DNA of 64,000 nucleotides from Enterocloster lavalensis (GCF_902364025.1 NZ_CABJCG010000018.1:62174-126173), one strand, 5' to 3'; counted from the first letter of the stretch, positions 37,650 to 47,180 are shown. Program-made: numbers and translations. Notes: a model not told the origin generated them from the letters alone.

Positions 37650-38528
37650 CTACGGGTTGCTCTCCGCCGCAGACTCCTGTTTGGCCCGCTCCTCAGCATA
37701 CTGCCGGACCAAATCCAGCTGGCGCTCCTGAAACGCTTCGTCCGGCGGAATCTCGTTCCCGTCCTCATCCACCTCCACCGCGAACAGAAAGGTGCGGGCG
37801 TCGTTGATCTCGTAGCTGCAGGTCACCAGCGTGTACAGCGTCCTGGCCGGATACTGAACCGGTTCTGCGTAGGCGCAGGGCGACAGCATTTCCTTCACAA
37901 AGGCGTCGAAGGACTCCTGGCTCTTAAACCGCGTCTTGCGCACAATGGGTTTGGCCTCGCCGTAGTAGGCCGCCACCGATTTCAGGCGGATCTCCCGCTC
38001 CGGCGTATAGATGGTAAAAAACTGGTGCTCCTTAAAATACGCCTCGTCCTTGTACCGCACCACGTCCTTGAACATGGAGCCGTTTTTCATGTTATGGCCG
38101 TAAATGATATTGTTGCGTCCGTCGAAATCGCCCTGGCTCTCAAAATCCAGATAAATCGAACCCGCGATATTCTCCTCGCCGTTAAAATCATGGTTCAGGT
38201 AAAAGTCGTTGTCCGTTCCCTTGACGATGGGATAATTGATGTTGGTCCCCTCGATGGTAATCCAGCCCACGGTGTCCGGATTCTCCGCCCAAAGTGCTTC
38301 AAAATCGATGGGCGACTTGTAAGGCTCCGTCTCCGGTTCCGTCTGGGCTTCCGTCTGCGCCTCAGTTGTCTCCGGTTCTTCGGACGTCTGGCTTGCCAGC
38401 TGCGCCAGACGGTTGTACTCGTCCTGTGCCCGCTTGTTCTCCAGCCACTGGCTGAACACCATCCCCCCGCTGACCACTAAAACCAGGACCAGCACGATGA
38501 TTACCAGGCGATGCAGTTTGTCTCTCAT
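37650..38528 (-). CDS. srtB: Class B sortase
   Basis: A 292-aa membrane-anchored transpeptidase. The N-terminal helix (about 8-26) is followed by a Glu/Thr-rich linker (about 48-70) and the SrtB catalytic domain. Catalytic His lies in IIYGHNMKNGSMF, Cys in LYTLVTCSYEINDARTFLFA and Arg in the same strand. It attaches surface proteins to peptidoglycan or builds pili. No candidate substrate with a C-terminal sorting signal is encoded nearby. It lies about 18 bp downstream of the triple-repeat protein gene, probably co-transcribed. Confidence 0.92.
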   Translation of the reverse strand: MRDKLHRLVIIVLVLVLVVSGGMVFSQWLENKRAQDEYNRLAQLASQTSEEPETTEAQTEAQTEPETEPYKSPIDFEALWAENPDTVGWITIEGTNINYPIVKGTDNDFYLNHDFNGEENIAGSIYLDFESQGDFDGRNNIIYGHNMKNGSMFKDVVRYKDEAYFKEHQFFTIYTPEREIRLKSVAAYYGEAKPIVRKTRFKSQESFDAFVKEMLSPCAYAEPVQYPARTLYTLVTCSYEINDARTFLFAVEVDEDGNEIPPDEAFQERQLDLVRQYAEERAKQESAAESNP

Positions 38529-38546
38529 TCCGTCAAATTCCTTTCC

Positions 38547-39410
38547 TTACGCCGTCACTTCCCCGGCCGCCCCGGACTCCCGCTGAAAGCCCGCCCTGCG
38601 TACCGCTGAATCCACCATGATCAGCAACTCCAAAAAGCTGCGGAAGCTGGCCTGCTCGCCCTTTTCCTTCCAGCAGACCGTACCCTGCCAGGTATCGTTT
38701 CTGCGAAAGAGCACGCGCACCAGGAACGTCATGGGGCCGATGCTCCCCCGGCAGACGCTTCCCTGCCGCGGCGTGATCACCGAATCATCCTGTACATCCG
38801 CCGGGCGCTCGCCCAGCATCAGCTCCAAATGGTCCAGGAGCTGGAACTCATTTTCAAAGAAAAACCGGTCCTTTACCGCCGGGTGGGATGCCTCTCCGGC
38901 AAAGGTGCTGTCCTGATAATTGCAGACCGCCACCTCGCACATCTTCTTCCCTAGCGGGTCGGGCGCTCCGGTAGGCTGTCCGAGCACGCGATCGAAAATG
39001 CGCATGAGCCCCATAAAGCTCTCAAACGGATACACCGTGCCGCTCTCCAGGTGGGTGATATTCCCCTGCCACGTGGCGTGATAGCGGTACTTCACATGCA
39101 GCCGGAAGGTGGCTAACTCCCCACAGTGCGTCCCGGGAACCTCCGCGGTTGCAAACCCTGTCTCCTCACCGTCTGCCTCCGACTGCTTTCTCCGGAAACA
39201 GCGCTGGTCCACGCTCTTCATGGGATAGTGGTTCTCGTCGAACATACGGTTCAACACGCACGCCATCTGGGTCAGACTTTTGAAAACGACCGCGTCCTCC
39301 CGGCTCTCATGAAACACCAGTCCCTCCAGCCGCCGGTTCTCAAAACGATTTACCGCGATTGTGTAAAATTTGTATGAGTTCGGCAATGCTCCTGTTCTCG
39401 CTACAGACAT
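38547..39410 (-). CDS. Uncharacterised protein made of three similar repeats
   Basis: A 287-aa soluble protein I do not recognise. Three segments share one pattern: FENRRLEGLVFHESREDAVVFKSLTQ…MFD near the N terminus, YRYHATWQGNITHLESGTVY…SFMGLMRIFD in the middle, and FRRNDTWQGTVCWKEKGEQASFRSFLELLIMVD near the end. Each is a short beta strand pair, a WxG turn and a helix ending in Asp. The gene is divergent from the BTAD regulator and upstream of sortase B, so it may be an intracellular partner of either. Confidence 0.75.
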   Translation of the reverse strand: MSVARTGALPNSYKFYTIAVNRFENRRLEGLVFHESREDAVVFKSLTQMACVLNRMFDENHYPMKSVDQRCFRRKQSEADGEETGFATAEVPGTHCGELATFRLHVKYRYHATWQGNITHLESGTVYPFESFMGLMRIFDRVLGQPTGAPDPLGKKMCEVAVCNYQDSTFAGEASHPAVKDRFFFENEFQLLDHLELMLGERPADVQDDSVITPRQGSVCRGSIGPMTFLVRVLFRRNDTWQGTVCWKEKGEQASFRSFLELLIMVDSAVRRAGFQRESGAAGEVTA

Positions 39411-39601
39411 CGGTTCACCTACTTTTCTGTAAAATTAAGCCTATTCGCTCGATTATAGATCCTACTTTAGGTTCAGTATAGCAAACGCCGGTTACAAACC
39501 GGTTACAATTCGCCGGCTTTTCATAAAATTATATGGACATTTTTCGATTCCATAGGTATACTGGTTATATTGACAGAATGATAAAAGGAGATCCGATTAA
39601 A

Positions 39602-40849
39602 ATGGAAACGTCCGCTCATGAATCACCGCAAACTATATATGTAAGAACGCTGGGAGGTTTCTCCATCACAGTGGACGGTAAAGAGATCAACGACAACAGC
39701 AACCAGTCCAAAAAGCCGTGGAGCCTTCTGGAATATCTGGTTGTTTTTCAGAAGAAAGATATCAGCGTCAACGAGCTGATCGAGACGATCTGGCCGGACG
39801 ACCCGGGCGCCAACCCCGGCGGGGCCTTAAAGACCCTGATGTTCCGCTCCCGCAAGCTCCTTGATCCCCTGGGAATCCCGCCTCAGAGGCTGTTGGTCCA
39901 GCAGCGCGGTTCCTACGCCTGGACCCAGGACATTAACACGGTCATGGACATCGACCAGTTCGAGTCCGTGTGCAATCAGGTTTTAAGCTCCGGCGGGTCG
40001 GTCAAGGACCCGGATCAGCTTTTGGCCATGTGTATGAAGGGTTTGGATCTCTACAAGGGCGATTTTCTTCCCAAGTCGGAGTATGAGTCCTGGGTGATCC
40101 CCATCAGCACCTACTACCACTCCCTGTACCAGAAATTGGTTTACAAAACCATCGAGCTGTTGATGGAGCGCGAGGACTACGGGGCCATCACCTCGGTGTG
40201 CCAGACCGCCATCGGCATCGAACCCTTTGACGAGCAGTTCCACTATTACCTGGTTTATTCCTTATATAAAGACAACCACATCAGCCAGGCGGTCGATCAC
40301 TACAACCACACCCTGGACCTGTTTTACAACGAGTTTTCCATCTCCCCCTCCGAACATTTCAAGGAGCTCTACAAGACGATCCGCAACAAGGAGCAGGGGA
40401 TCAACACCAATCTGGACTCCATCCAGGAGGCCCTGCGGGAGGAAGCCAGCAGCGGCGCGTTCTACTGCGAATACCCGGTTTTCCGGGATTTGTACCAGCT
40501 GGAGCGGCGGGCCATCGAGCGGACCGGCGATTCCATCTACCTGTGCCTGCTGACGCTCTGCGATCTGGATGGCCAGGTTCCGAAGATGAACGTGCTGAAC
40601 AGGGCCATGGAACACTTAAACGGCGCAATCCGCAATTCCCTGCGCTGCAGCGACGTCTATACCCGCTACAGCGTCAGCCAGTACATCATCCTTCTGCCCA
40701 CCGTGACCGCGGAGAAGGGGGAGATGGTGTTAAAACGGATCATCGGCAACTTCCACCGGCAGTACAACCGCCGTGACCTCTCCGTCGAGCACCGGCTGCA
40801 GCCCGTGCTTCCCTGGGAGCGCAAAAACGACATGGAGGCTGCCCTATAA
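39602..40849 (+). CDS. BTAD/SARP-type transcriptional regulator with degenerate cyclase-like end
   Basis: A 415-aa protein. The N-terminal OmpR-type winged HTH (YVRTLGGFSITVDGKEIND…WSLLEYLVVFQKKDISVNELIETIWPDD) is followed by a BTAD helical repeat domain (about 110-270). The C-terminal region (about 300-415) has the pattern SIYLCLLTLCD…RCSDVYTRYSVSQYIILLPTV of a degenerate GGDEF fold without the GGDEF motif. The ATG at 39602 follows AAAGGAGAT. Divergent from the triple-repeat protein gene. The C-terminal assignment is inference. Confidence 0.8.
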   Translation: METSAHESPQTIYVRTLGGFSITVDGKEINDNSNQSKKPWSLLEYLVVFQKKDISVNELIETIWPDDPGANPGGALKTLMFRSRKLLDPLGIPPQRLLVQQRGSYAWTQDINTVMDIDQFESVCNQVLSSGGSVKDPDQLLAMCMKGLDLYKGDFLPKSEYESWVIPISTYYHSLYQKLVYKTIELLMEREDYGAITSVCQTAIGIEPFDEQFHYYLVYSLYKDNHISQAVDHYNHTLDLFYNEFSISPSEHFKELYKTIRNKEQGINTNLDSIQEALREEASSGAFYCEYPVFRDLYQLERRAIERTGDSIYLCLLTLCDLDGQVPKMNVLNRAMEHLNGAIRNSLRCSDVYTRYSVSQYIILLPTVTAEKGEMVLKRIIGNFHRQYNRRDLSVEHRLQPVLPWERKNDMEAAL

Positions 40850-40865
40850 AAGACCACAACAACGC

Positions 40866-40912
40866 AAAAAAGTCCGGCGAAACCAGAATCTGGTTTCACC
40901 GGACTTTTTTTA
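40866..40912. terminator. Bidirectional terminator between convergent genes
   Basis: AGTCCGGCGAAACCAG pairs with CTGGTTTCACCGGACT (one mismatch) with A- and T-runs on both sides. It serves the BTAD gene and the MATE gene. Confidence 0.9.
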
Positions 40913-42283
40913 TGCCAAATCTGCGTTCCGCCCGGCGAACATCCGCCGGAGCTGTTTCATCACATATCCATAGGCTGGAATCAGGAATAGATCCGCCGCC
41001 ACCCAGGCCACCGGGCTGGCAAAGCAGACCGCGATGTAACCGAACCTGGGCACCAGCACAAATCCCACAAAGGAGCGGGCAATCATCTCGCAGACGCCGG
41101 CCAGGATCGCGAACTTGGAAAAACCCATGCCCTGGATCAGGAAACGCATCACGTTAACGAACACCAGCGGGATGAACAGCAGGCCGTTCCCCAGCAGGAA
41201 CATCCGCGTATTGCGCAGCAGCTCTGTCTCCCCCCGGTCCACAAACAGGAGGGCGATCTGATCGCCGTACAGGTAGAGCACCCCCAGGGCGGCTACCGCG
41301 TAGATTATGCCCAGATACAGGCAGGCCTTCATTCCCGGGGCGATGCGGTCCAGCTTGCCCGCGCCCACGTTCTGGCCTCCGTAGGTGGCGATGGTGGAGC
41401 CCAGGGCGTCAAAGGGACAGCAGAGGAAAATGACGATCTTGCTGCCCGCGGTGACGGCCGCCACAGCCATGGAACCCAGGGAATTCACGGCGGTCTGTAA
41501 AATCACGCTTCCGATGGCCGTGATGGAATACTGCAGGCCCATGGGAATGCCCATGCCGCACAGGATCTTCATGTAATCCTTGCGGGGCTTCCACTCGTCC
41601 CCCTGCATTTTCAGGATCGTGAACTTTTTGCGCATGTAGAGCAGGCACAGCAGACCGGACACCGCCTGGGCGGTGATGGTGGCCCACCCGGCCCCGGCCA
41701 CTCCCATGTTCAGCACCAGGATGGTAAAGAAGTCCAGGGCCACGTTGAGTACGGAGGAGAACAGCAGAAAGATGAGCGGGGTGGTGCTGTCGCCCAGGGA
41801 GCGGATGGTACAGGACAGCAGGTTGTAGAGGTAGGTCGCCGGGATGCCCAAAAAGATCACAAAAATATAGCGGTAGGCCCCGTCGATAATATCCGCCGGA
41901 GTGTCCATCCACAGCAGAATATCCCGGCAGAGCACACAGACCGCCGACGTCATCAACACGGAAAAAATTGCCGCAAGCCAGCCGCTGTTGGCCACAAACC
42001 GCCGCAGGGCGCTGTCATTTTTCTCGCCGAACTTCTGAGCCACCGGGATGGCGAAACCGCTGCACACGCCCAGGCAGAAGCCGATGATCATAAAGTTGAT
42101 GGAGCCGGTGGCGCCCACGGCCGCCAGCGCCTGCACCCCCAGGCATTTGCCCACAATAATCGTATCCGCCATGTTGTAGAGCTGCTGAAACAGCAGACCG
42201 AACACCATGGGGACAAAAAAGCCCCAGATCAACTTCATGGGGCTGCCCTCGGTCATATCCCGGGCGCCTGCGCCTTTGGCCAT
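40910..42283 (-). CDS. MATE-family efflux transporter
   Basis: A 457-aa polytopic exporter with 12 expected helices. It has the N-terminal family pattern EGSPMKLIWGFFVPMVFGLLFQQLYNMADTIIVG and the repeat YGGQNVGAGKLDRI in the second half. MATE proteins export cationic drugs or metabolites against Na+ or H+. GAGG eight bases before the ATG. Monocistronic between terminators. Confidence 0.92.
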   Translation of the reverse strand: MAKGAGARDMTEGSPMKLIWGFFVPMVFGLLFQQLYNMADTIIVGKCLGVQALAAVGATGSINFMIIGFCLGVCSGFAIPVAQKFGEKNDSALRRFVANSGWLAAIFSVLMTSAVCVLCRDILLWMDTPADIIDGAYRYIFVIFLGIPATYLYNLLSCTIRSLGDSTTPLIFLLFSSVLNVALDFFTILVLNMGVAGAGWATITAQAVSGLLCLLYMRKKFTILKMQGDEWKPRKDYMKILCGMGIPMGLQYSITAIGSVILQTAVNSLGSMAVAAVTAGSKIVIFLCCPFDALGSTIATYGGQNVGAGKLDRIAPGMKACLYLGIIYAVAALGVLYLYGDQIALLFVDRGETELLRNTRMFLLGNGLLFIPLVFVNVMRFLIQGMGFSKFAILAGVCEMIARSFVGFVLVPRFGYIAVCFASPVAWVAADLFLIPAYGYVMKQLRRMFAGRNADLA

Positions 42284-42370
42284 TGTTTTTTCCTCGCTTC
42301 CGTATGGTTTCCGTTACCGGTCGTTGACCGATACTAAATTTACTCTGAACCCGCGGATTTGGCAAGTAGA

Positions 42371-42403
42371 AAAAAATGCCGGAGGATTCATTTCCTCCGG
42401 CAT
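42371..42403 (-). terminator. Terminator after the cyclophilin gene
   Basis: TGCCGGAGGA pairs with TCCTCCGGCA around a six-base loop, followed by a T-run on the minus strand. Confidence 0.88.
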
Positions 42404-42432
42404 TATCCACAATCAATTTAAAAAATTACGGT

Positions 42433-43161
42433 TTAATCCACAACTTCGATGCGTTCAATCACCGGCTGGTCCTCCTTGGCAACCGAGCCGTTGTTGTCCT
42501 GCACCGGCGTGTCCTCGCAGAGCTTGTCCACCACGTCCATGCCGTCGGTCACATAACCGAAGGCCGCGTACTGGCTGTCGAGATGCGGGCTGTCCTGGTG
42601 TACGATAAAGAACTGGGAGCTGGCGCTGTCCGGGTACTGGGAGCGGGCCATGGAGATGGCTCCCCGGGTGTGCTGCAGGGGATTTTCCACGCCGTTGGCG
42701 GCGAACTCGCCCTTGATCATCTGGTCCGATCCGCCCATTCCGGTGCCCATGGGATCTCCGCCCTGGATCATAAATCCGGTGATGATGCGGTGGAAGGTCA
42801 GCCCGTCGTAGAAGCCCTCGCCGGCCAGCTTTAAAAAGTTGGTGACGCTGATGGGCGCCTCGTCCGCATACAGCTCCACGGAGATGGTGCCGTAGTCCTT
42901 GACCTCGATCTTCACGTGGTGACGGCCGGTTGCCAGCTCTGTGGGCTCGGTTTCAGCCTCGGCCCCGGACTCCGCCTTGGTTTCGGCGCCTGTCGTATCC
43001 TCCGCCTTGGTCTCCTTCTCTTTGTCGGCCTTAACAGGCTTCTCCTGCGCGGCGGATGTGGCCTGCTGTGTGGAACCCTCTGCCTCTGCTTTACGGCTGC
43101 AGCCCGCCAGAACCGTCACGGCCAGCGCGGCCGCCAACAATGCATACGTCAATTTTCTCAT
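42433..43161 (-). CDS. Cyclophilin-type peptidyl-prolyl isomerase lipoprotein
   Basis: A 242-aa lipoprotein (VTVLAGC lipobox). An Ala/Glu/Thr/Lys-rich linker (about 24-78) precedes a cyclophilin domain: TFHRIITGFMIQGGDPMGTG with the catalytic Arg, and SQFFIVHQDSPHLDSQYAAFG. It catalyses proline cis-trans isomerisation on secreted or surface proteins. Monocistronic. Confidence 0.93.
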   Translation of the reverse strand: MRKLTYALLAAALAVTVLAGCSRKAEAEGSTQQATSAAQEKPVKADKEKETKAEDTTGAETKAESGAEAETEPTELATGRHHVKIEVKDYGTISVELYADEAPISVTNFLKLAGEGFYDGLTFHRIITGFMIQGGDPMGTGMGGSDQMIKGEFAANGVENPLQHTRGAISMARSQYPDSASSQFFIVHQDSPHLDSQYAAFGYVTDGMDVVDKLCEDTPVQDNNGSVAKEDQPVIERIEVVD

Positions 43162-43392
43162 GTCCGATCATTCCTTTTCCTTTAAATTCTGAGTGAATAC
43201 TTCTCCTGCGGCACATGCCGCAGCCACTATTGTACCACTGCCCCTTGCAGTGCGTAAAGCACTTTATGATTTTTCCATAAACCGGCATATTTTTATTAAT
43301 ATTCTCCTAATTTTTCTTACGGTTGCGCCCTCCTTCTTTACATTTGAGGACTGCGCGGATAGTATACTGTGTATAAAAGGGAGGAATGATTT

Positions 43393-43701
43393 ATGTTGCT
43401 GTTGAATACCGTATTGGGTTTTCTTAAGGACAACGGGCGCAATCTGTTCCGGCTTCTGGCGGCCAGCTGGCTCATGACCAACACCATGTGCCTGCTCATG
43501 AACAGCTCCGCCATTTTCACGCTGGATTTTGTGCGGCAGATATCGCTGCGTTGTTATTTCGGGCTCTGGGCCGGAATCTACGCCTGCCTGGCCCTTCTGA
43601 TGGTTCTGTCCGGAAGAGCCGGACGGCTGCGCTTTCCCCTGGCTCCCAGTGTGGCGATGTACGCGGCGGCCCTGGTGATCAAGGAGGCTCTGGTGCTATG
43701 A
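43393..43701 (+). CDS. Small membrane protein coupled to the DUF2079 gene
   Basis: A 102-aa protein with three hydrophobic stretches (about 22-36, 50-70 and 80-98). No family recognised. GGGAGG precedes the ATG. Its TGA overlaps the ATG of the next gene (ATGA), so the two are translationally coupled and probably work together in the membrane. Confidence 0.75.
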   Translation: MLLLNTVLGFLKDNGRNLFRLLAASWLMTNTMCLLMNSSAIFTLDFVRQISLRCYFGLWAGIYACLALLMVLSGRAGRLRFPLAPSVAMYAAALVIKEALVL

Positions 43702-45125
43702 GGGCCCGCCTGGAGAAGCTGACCGCCGGGCGGAGGCTGTGGGTCCTGCTGGGCGCGACGGCGTTTCTCTGGTTTTCTTTCACCGCTGGCATGACGGTGC
43801 TGCGCTACCGGCTGAACTATTCCCCGGCCTATGATTTTGGAATATTTTCCCAAATGTATTATTACCTGGACAAATGCCTACAGCCCCTGACCACCGTGGA
43901 ACGGGACGGACTTTTGTCCCATTTTGCTGTGCATTTGTCCCCCATTTTCTATGCCCTGCTGCCCTTTTACAAGCTGGTTCCCAGGCCGGAAACCCTGCTG
44001 GTGCTACAGGCCCTTCTGGTGATCGCCGGGCTGATCCCCCTGTGCCTTTTGGCCGGGGCTTTGAAATGCACCCGCCCGCAGATTCTGTGCTTCGGCCTGG
44101 TCTACTGCGCCTATCCCGCGTTTATGGGCGGCTGTTTTTACGATTTTCACGAGAACAAGTTTCTGACCCTGATCATTCTCTGGGTCCTGTATTTTATGGA
44201 AACGCGGCGTTTCAAATCCATGCTGGCCTGCCTGGCGCTCCTGCTGATGGTGAAGGAGGACGCGCCCGTGTATGCGGCCTGCATCGGACTCTACCTGTTT
44301 TTAGGGAAACGGGAGTACCGGCTGGGCGGGCTGGTGTTTATCGCCTCCTGCCTGTATTTTGTCATGGCCGTGTGGTATATCAACCGCTTCGGGGACGGGG
44401 CCATGATCAATCGCTTCGACAACTACATCTCCGACAAGCGCCTGGGGCTTGCCAGCATGTTCAAAACCATCCTGGTAAACCCGGCCTACGTGCTCTCCCA
44501 GATCGCAGTGGAGGACAAGATTCTTTTCTTTCTGGAAATGCTGCTGCCCCTGGGATTTCTGCCCCTGATGACGAGACAGTGGCAGCGCCTGACGCTGCTC
44601 ATCCCCTTTGTGCTGATCAACCTGATGTCCAATTATAAGTATCAGCATTCCATTTTTTTCCAGTACACCTACGGCACCGGGGCGCTGCTCTTCTACCTGG
44701 CAATGATCAATCTGCGCAGTTTAAACCGGACCGGGCTTTGGCGGAGGGAGCTGATCCCCCGGTTTCTGGCCTCCGGCCTGTTCTGCGCCCTGGTCATCAC
44801 CGCCACGGTGGTATGCTCCAAAACCAAATACATCCGGCTTTACGGGCGCTATCATGAGAAAGCGGCCCAGGCCCGGGAACTTCTGGCCCAGATCCCGGAG
44901 GATGCGGCGGTCCGCTCCTCCACCTTTTTCGTGCCTCAGCTCTCCATGCGGGACGAGATTTACCTCCTCGACAGCGGCCATGAGGCCGAGTACGCGGTGG
45001 TGGATCTGCGGGCAAACTACGAGAAAAATCTGGACCAGACCCTGGAACAGCTGGAAAAGGACGGCTATGAGGAGGCCGGACGGGTGGACCGGTATGTGGC
45101 GGTGTTTGAGAAAACGGCCCGCTAG
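43698..45125 (+). CDS. DUF2079 polytopic membrane protein
   Basis: A 475-aa protein with about ten membrane segments and the DUF2079 core: YDFGIFSQMYYY near residue 45, then SHFAVHLSPIFYALLPFYKLVP and CFYDFHENKFLTLIILW. The family resembles GT-C glycosyltransferases using lipid-linked sugars, with acidic loops outside; activity here is unproven. The start at 43698 (AAGGAGG ten bases upstream) overlaps the preceding stop. A C-terminal soluble part (about 375-475) follows the last helix. Confidence 0.85.
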   Translation: MRARLEKLTAGRRLWVLLGATAFLWFSFTAGMTVLRYRLNYSPAYDFGIFSQMYYYLDKCLQPLTTVERDGLLSHFAVHLSPIFYALLPFYKLVPRPETLLVLQALLVIAGLIPLCLLAGALKCTRPQILCFGLVYCAYPAFMGGCFYDFHENKFLTLIILWVLYFMETRRFKSMLACLALLLMVKEDAPVYAACIGLYLFLGKREYRLGGLVFIASCLYFVMAVWYINRFGDGAMINRFDNYISDKRLGLASMFKTILVNPAYVLSQIAVEDKILFFLEMLLPLGFLPLMTRQWQRLTLLIPFVLINLMSNYKYQHSIFFQYTYGTGALLFYLAMINLRSLNRTGLWRRELIPRFLASGLFCALVITATVVCSKTKYIRLYGRYHEKAAQARELLAQIPEDAAVRSSTFFVPQLSMRDEIYLLDSGHEAEYAVVDLRANYEKNLDQTLEQLEKDGYEEAGRVDRYVAVFEKTAR

Positions 45126-45137
45126 CGGGCGGGCCGT
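45114..45137 (+). terminator. GC-rich hairpin spanning the DUF2079 stop codon
   Basis: ACGGCCCGC pairs with GCGGGCCGT across TAGCGG, which includes the TAG stop. There is no T-run, so it may stabilise the mRNA end rather than terminate. Confidence 0.5.
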
Positions 45138-45172
45138 CTCAGTCCATGGGCTGCTTCAGTCCATGGGCCGCC

Positions 45173-46375
45173 TCAACTCTCAGCCCCCGCCGCGGCCAAC
45201 CGCGGCTTCAAAAGCCAATGATACGCCAGGCACATCCCAATGGTGACCGCCATATCCGGCAGCGTATTGCCCACCGGGGTGTCCACATGCATGAGCAGAC
45301 GGTAGGCTGCAAAACCCAAAAACCAGATCACCAGGTTGGGCACATGGTAACCGAGACCGCTGCGGTCCGCCTTCAGGAAGAAAAAATCCGCGATCTGAAT
45401 GGCGATCATGGGCGCGAACACGGACCCGATCAGATAGAGGAAATCCGTGATATTGTCCATGGGGTAGACGATGGCCGCGGCCGTTCCGATCACGGTCACC
45501 GCCACCGCGGCCCATTTTTCCCGGATGGTTTCGGAAATGGACACGCTGGACACGCCTGCAGAGTAGGCGTCCAAAAAGGTGGTGGTCACGGTGGACAGGA
45601 TAATGATCAGCAGTCCCGCCATGCCCAGCCCGGCCTTTACCATAATCTGGGAAATATCCGTTACGCCGGTAAAAATCGCCGCGCCCATGCCGATCACGTA
45701 CATCCAGACGCTTACCAGGCCGTAGACCACCGCGCTGGCCGCCGTGGCCGCCAGGGGTTTCTCCGCCTCCCTGGTATAGTCGCTGATCAGGGGCAGCCAG
45801 GACAAGGGCATGGCAACGGACAGCTCCACGGCAGCCCCAAAACTCATGGCCTCCCCTTCTCCGGCCATACTTCCCCCGCCGCGGCCAAAGAAGATCACCT
45901 TGCACAGGATCAGGGTTAAAATAAACAGCGCGGCCATGGCCACCGTGTTTATTTTCCCAAGATTTCGTATTCCGATCAGAATCCAGACCAGAATCAGTCC
46001 GCCGATCACCAGGCACCACACCGTCTGCCCGGCCCCCAGCGCGCCCCCGGCCGCCAGGGCGCCGTCGTAGATCATGATGGCGGTCCAGCCCAGCAGCTGA
46101 AGCACGTTTAAGGTGGAAAACAACAGGCTGCCTTTATGGCCGAAGCTCATTTTCACCGTCTCCATGGCGCTGCGCCGGGCAAAGCCGCCGATAAGTCCGG
46201 CCAGAAACAGCAGGCTGCAGCCGATCACGTGGCCCAGCAGAATGGCCGCCAGGCCCTTCGCCATCCCCAAAGGAGCCAGGTAGGTGCCCGTGAGGATTTC
46301 CGCGATGGACACTCCGGCTCCAAACCAGATCAGGCCGTTATTTAATATGGAAGTTCCCTTTCTCGTTCCGCTCAT
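45173..46375 (-). CDS. cytX: Putative hydroxymethylpyrimidine transporter
   Basis: A 400-aa polytopic NCS1-family permease with the CytX signature region (IWFGAGVSIAEILTGTYLAPLG…SWLPLISDYTREAEKP). It is the last gene of the thiamine operon, directly behind thiD, so the expected cargo is the thiamine pyrimidine HMP or a degradation product. GGGGAGGGG precedes the ATG. Controlled with the operon by the TPP riboswitch at 49.5 kb. Confidence 0.9.
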   Translation of the reverse strand: MSGTRKGTSILNNGLIWFGAGVSIAEILTGTYLAPLGMAKGLAAILLGHVIGCSLLFLAGLIGGFARRSAMETVKMSFGHKGSLLFSTLNVLQLLGWTAIMIYDGALAAGGALGAGQTVWCLVIGGLILVWILIGIRNLGKINTVAMAALFILTLILCKVIFFGRGGGSMAGEGEAMSFGAAVELSVAMPLSWLPLISDYTREAEKPLAATAASAVVYGLVSVWMYVIGMGAAIFTGVTDISQIMVKAGLGMAGLLIIILSTVTTTFLDAYSAGVSSVSISETIREKWAAVAVTVIGTAAAIVYPMDNITDFLYLIGSVFAPMIAIQIADFFFLKADRSGLGYHVPNLVIWFLGFAAYRLLMHVDTPVGNTLPDMAVTIGMCLAYHWLLKPRLAAAGAES

Positions 46376-46388
46376 AGTCCCCTCCCCC

Positions 46389-47180
46389 TCAATACTCGCC
46401 GTGGATGGCGAACGCGTGGTTCATGGGACCGCTGCCCCTGCCTAAGTCCAGCATATCGGAGAGCGCCAGGGACAGATAGCGTTTGGCCATCTCCACCGAG
46501 GCGTCCAGATCCCGGCCCTTGGCCAGGTTGGAAGCGATGGCGCTGGACAGGGTGCAGCCGGTTCCGTGGGTGTTGGGGTTGTGGATGCGTTTTCCCCGGA
46601 ACCATTTGAGGCGGCCGTCGCGGTACAGCAGGTCGTTGGCATCGTTGAGCTGATGGCCGCCTTTGACCAGAACGGCGCAGCCGTATGTATTCCCGATCAA
46701 AGCCGCCGCCCGCTCCATGTCCTCCGCCGTGCGCACGTCCATGCCGGAAAGCACCTCCGCCTCCGGGATATTGGGCGTCAGCACCGTTGCCATGGGCAGC
46801 AGCCTTTCCTTCAGCGTGTCCACGGCCTCCTCCCCGATGAGACGGGCGCCGCTGGTGGCCACCATCACCGGGTCCACCACAATATTTGCGGCCCCGTAGT
46901 GGGCCAGCCGCTCTGCGATCACCTCGATCAGACGGCTGGAGGAAACCATACCGATTTTAACTGCATCCGGGTAGATATCCGTGAAAATATCGTCGATCTG
47001 TTCCCTTAAAAATTCCGGAGTTACCTCCATAATCCCTGTTACGCCGGTGGTATTCTGGGCCGTCAGGGCCGTGACCGCGCTCATGGCGTATACCCCGTGA
47101 GCGGTCATGGTCTTGATATCTGCCTGGATGCCGGCGCCTCCGCTGGAATCGCTTCCAGCGATTGTTAATGCTGTGTTCAT
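46389..47180 (-). CDS. thiD: Hydroxymethylpyrimidine/phosphomethylpyrimidine kinase
   Basis: A 263-aa ribokinase-fold kinase making HMP-PP for thiamine. Motifs are ALTIAGSDSSGGAGIQADIKT, VVDPVMVATSG, LTPNIPEAEVLSG and the C-terminal HGTGCTLSSAIASNLA anion hole with catalytic Asp/Cys region. ATG at 47180 with AAGGGAG. Between the HAD gene and cytX. Confidence 0.95.
   Translation of the reverse strand: MNTALTIAGSDSSGGAGIQADIKTMTAHGVYAMSAVTALTAQNTTGVTGIMEVTPEFLREQIDDIFTDIYPDAVKIGMVSSSRLIEVIAERLAHYGAANIVVDPVMVATSGARLIGEEAVDTLKERLLPMATVLTPNIPEAEVLSGMDVRTAEDMERAAALIGNTYGCAVLVKGGHQLNDANDLLYRDGRLKWFRGKRIHNPNTHGTGCTLSSAIASNLAKGRDLDASVEMAKRYLSLALSDMLDLGRGSGPMNHAFAIHGEY

Noticed and set aside
45140..45170. 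Direct repeat CAGTCCATGGGC twice after the DUF2079 gene
   Set aside because: Two short copies 15 bp apart in a small spacer; no structure or context gives it meaning.
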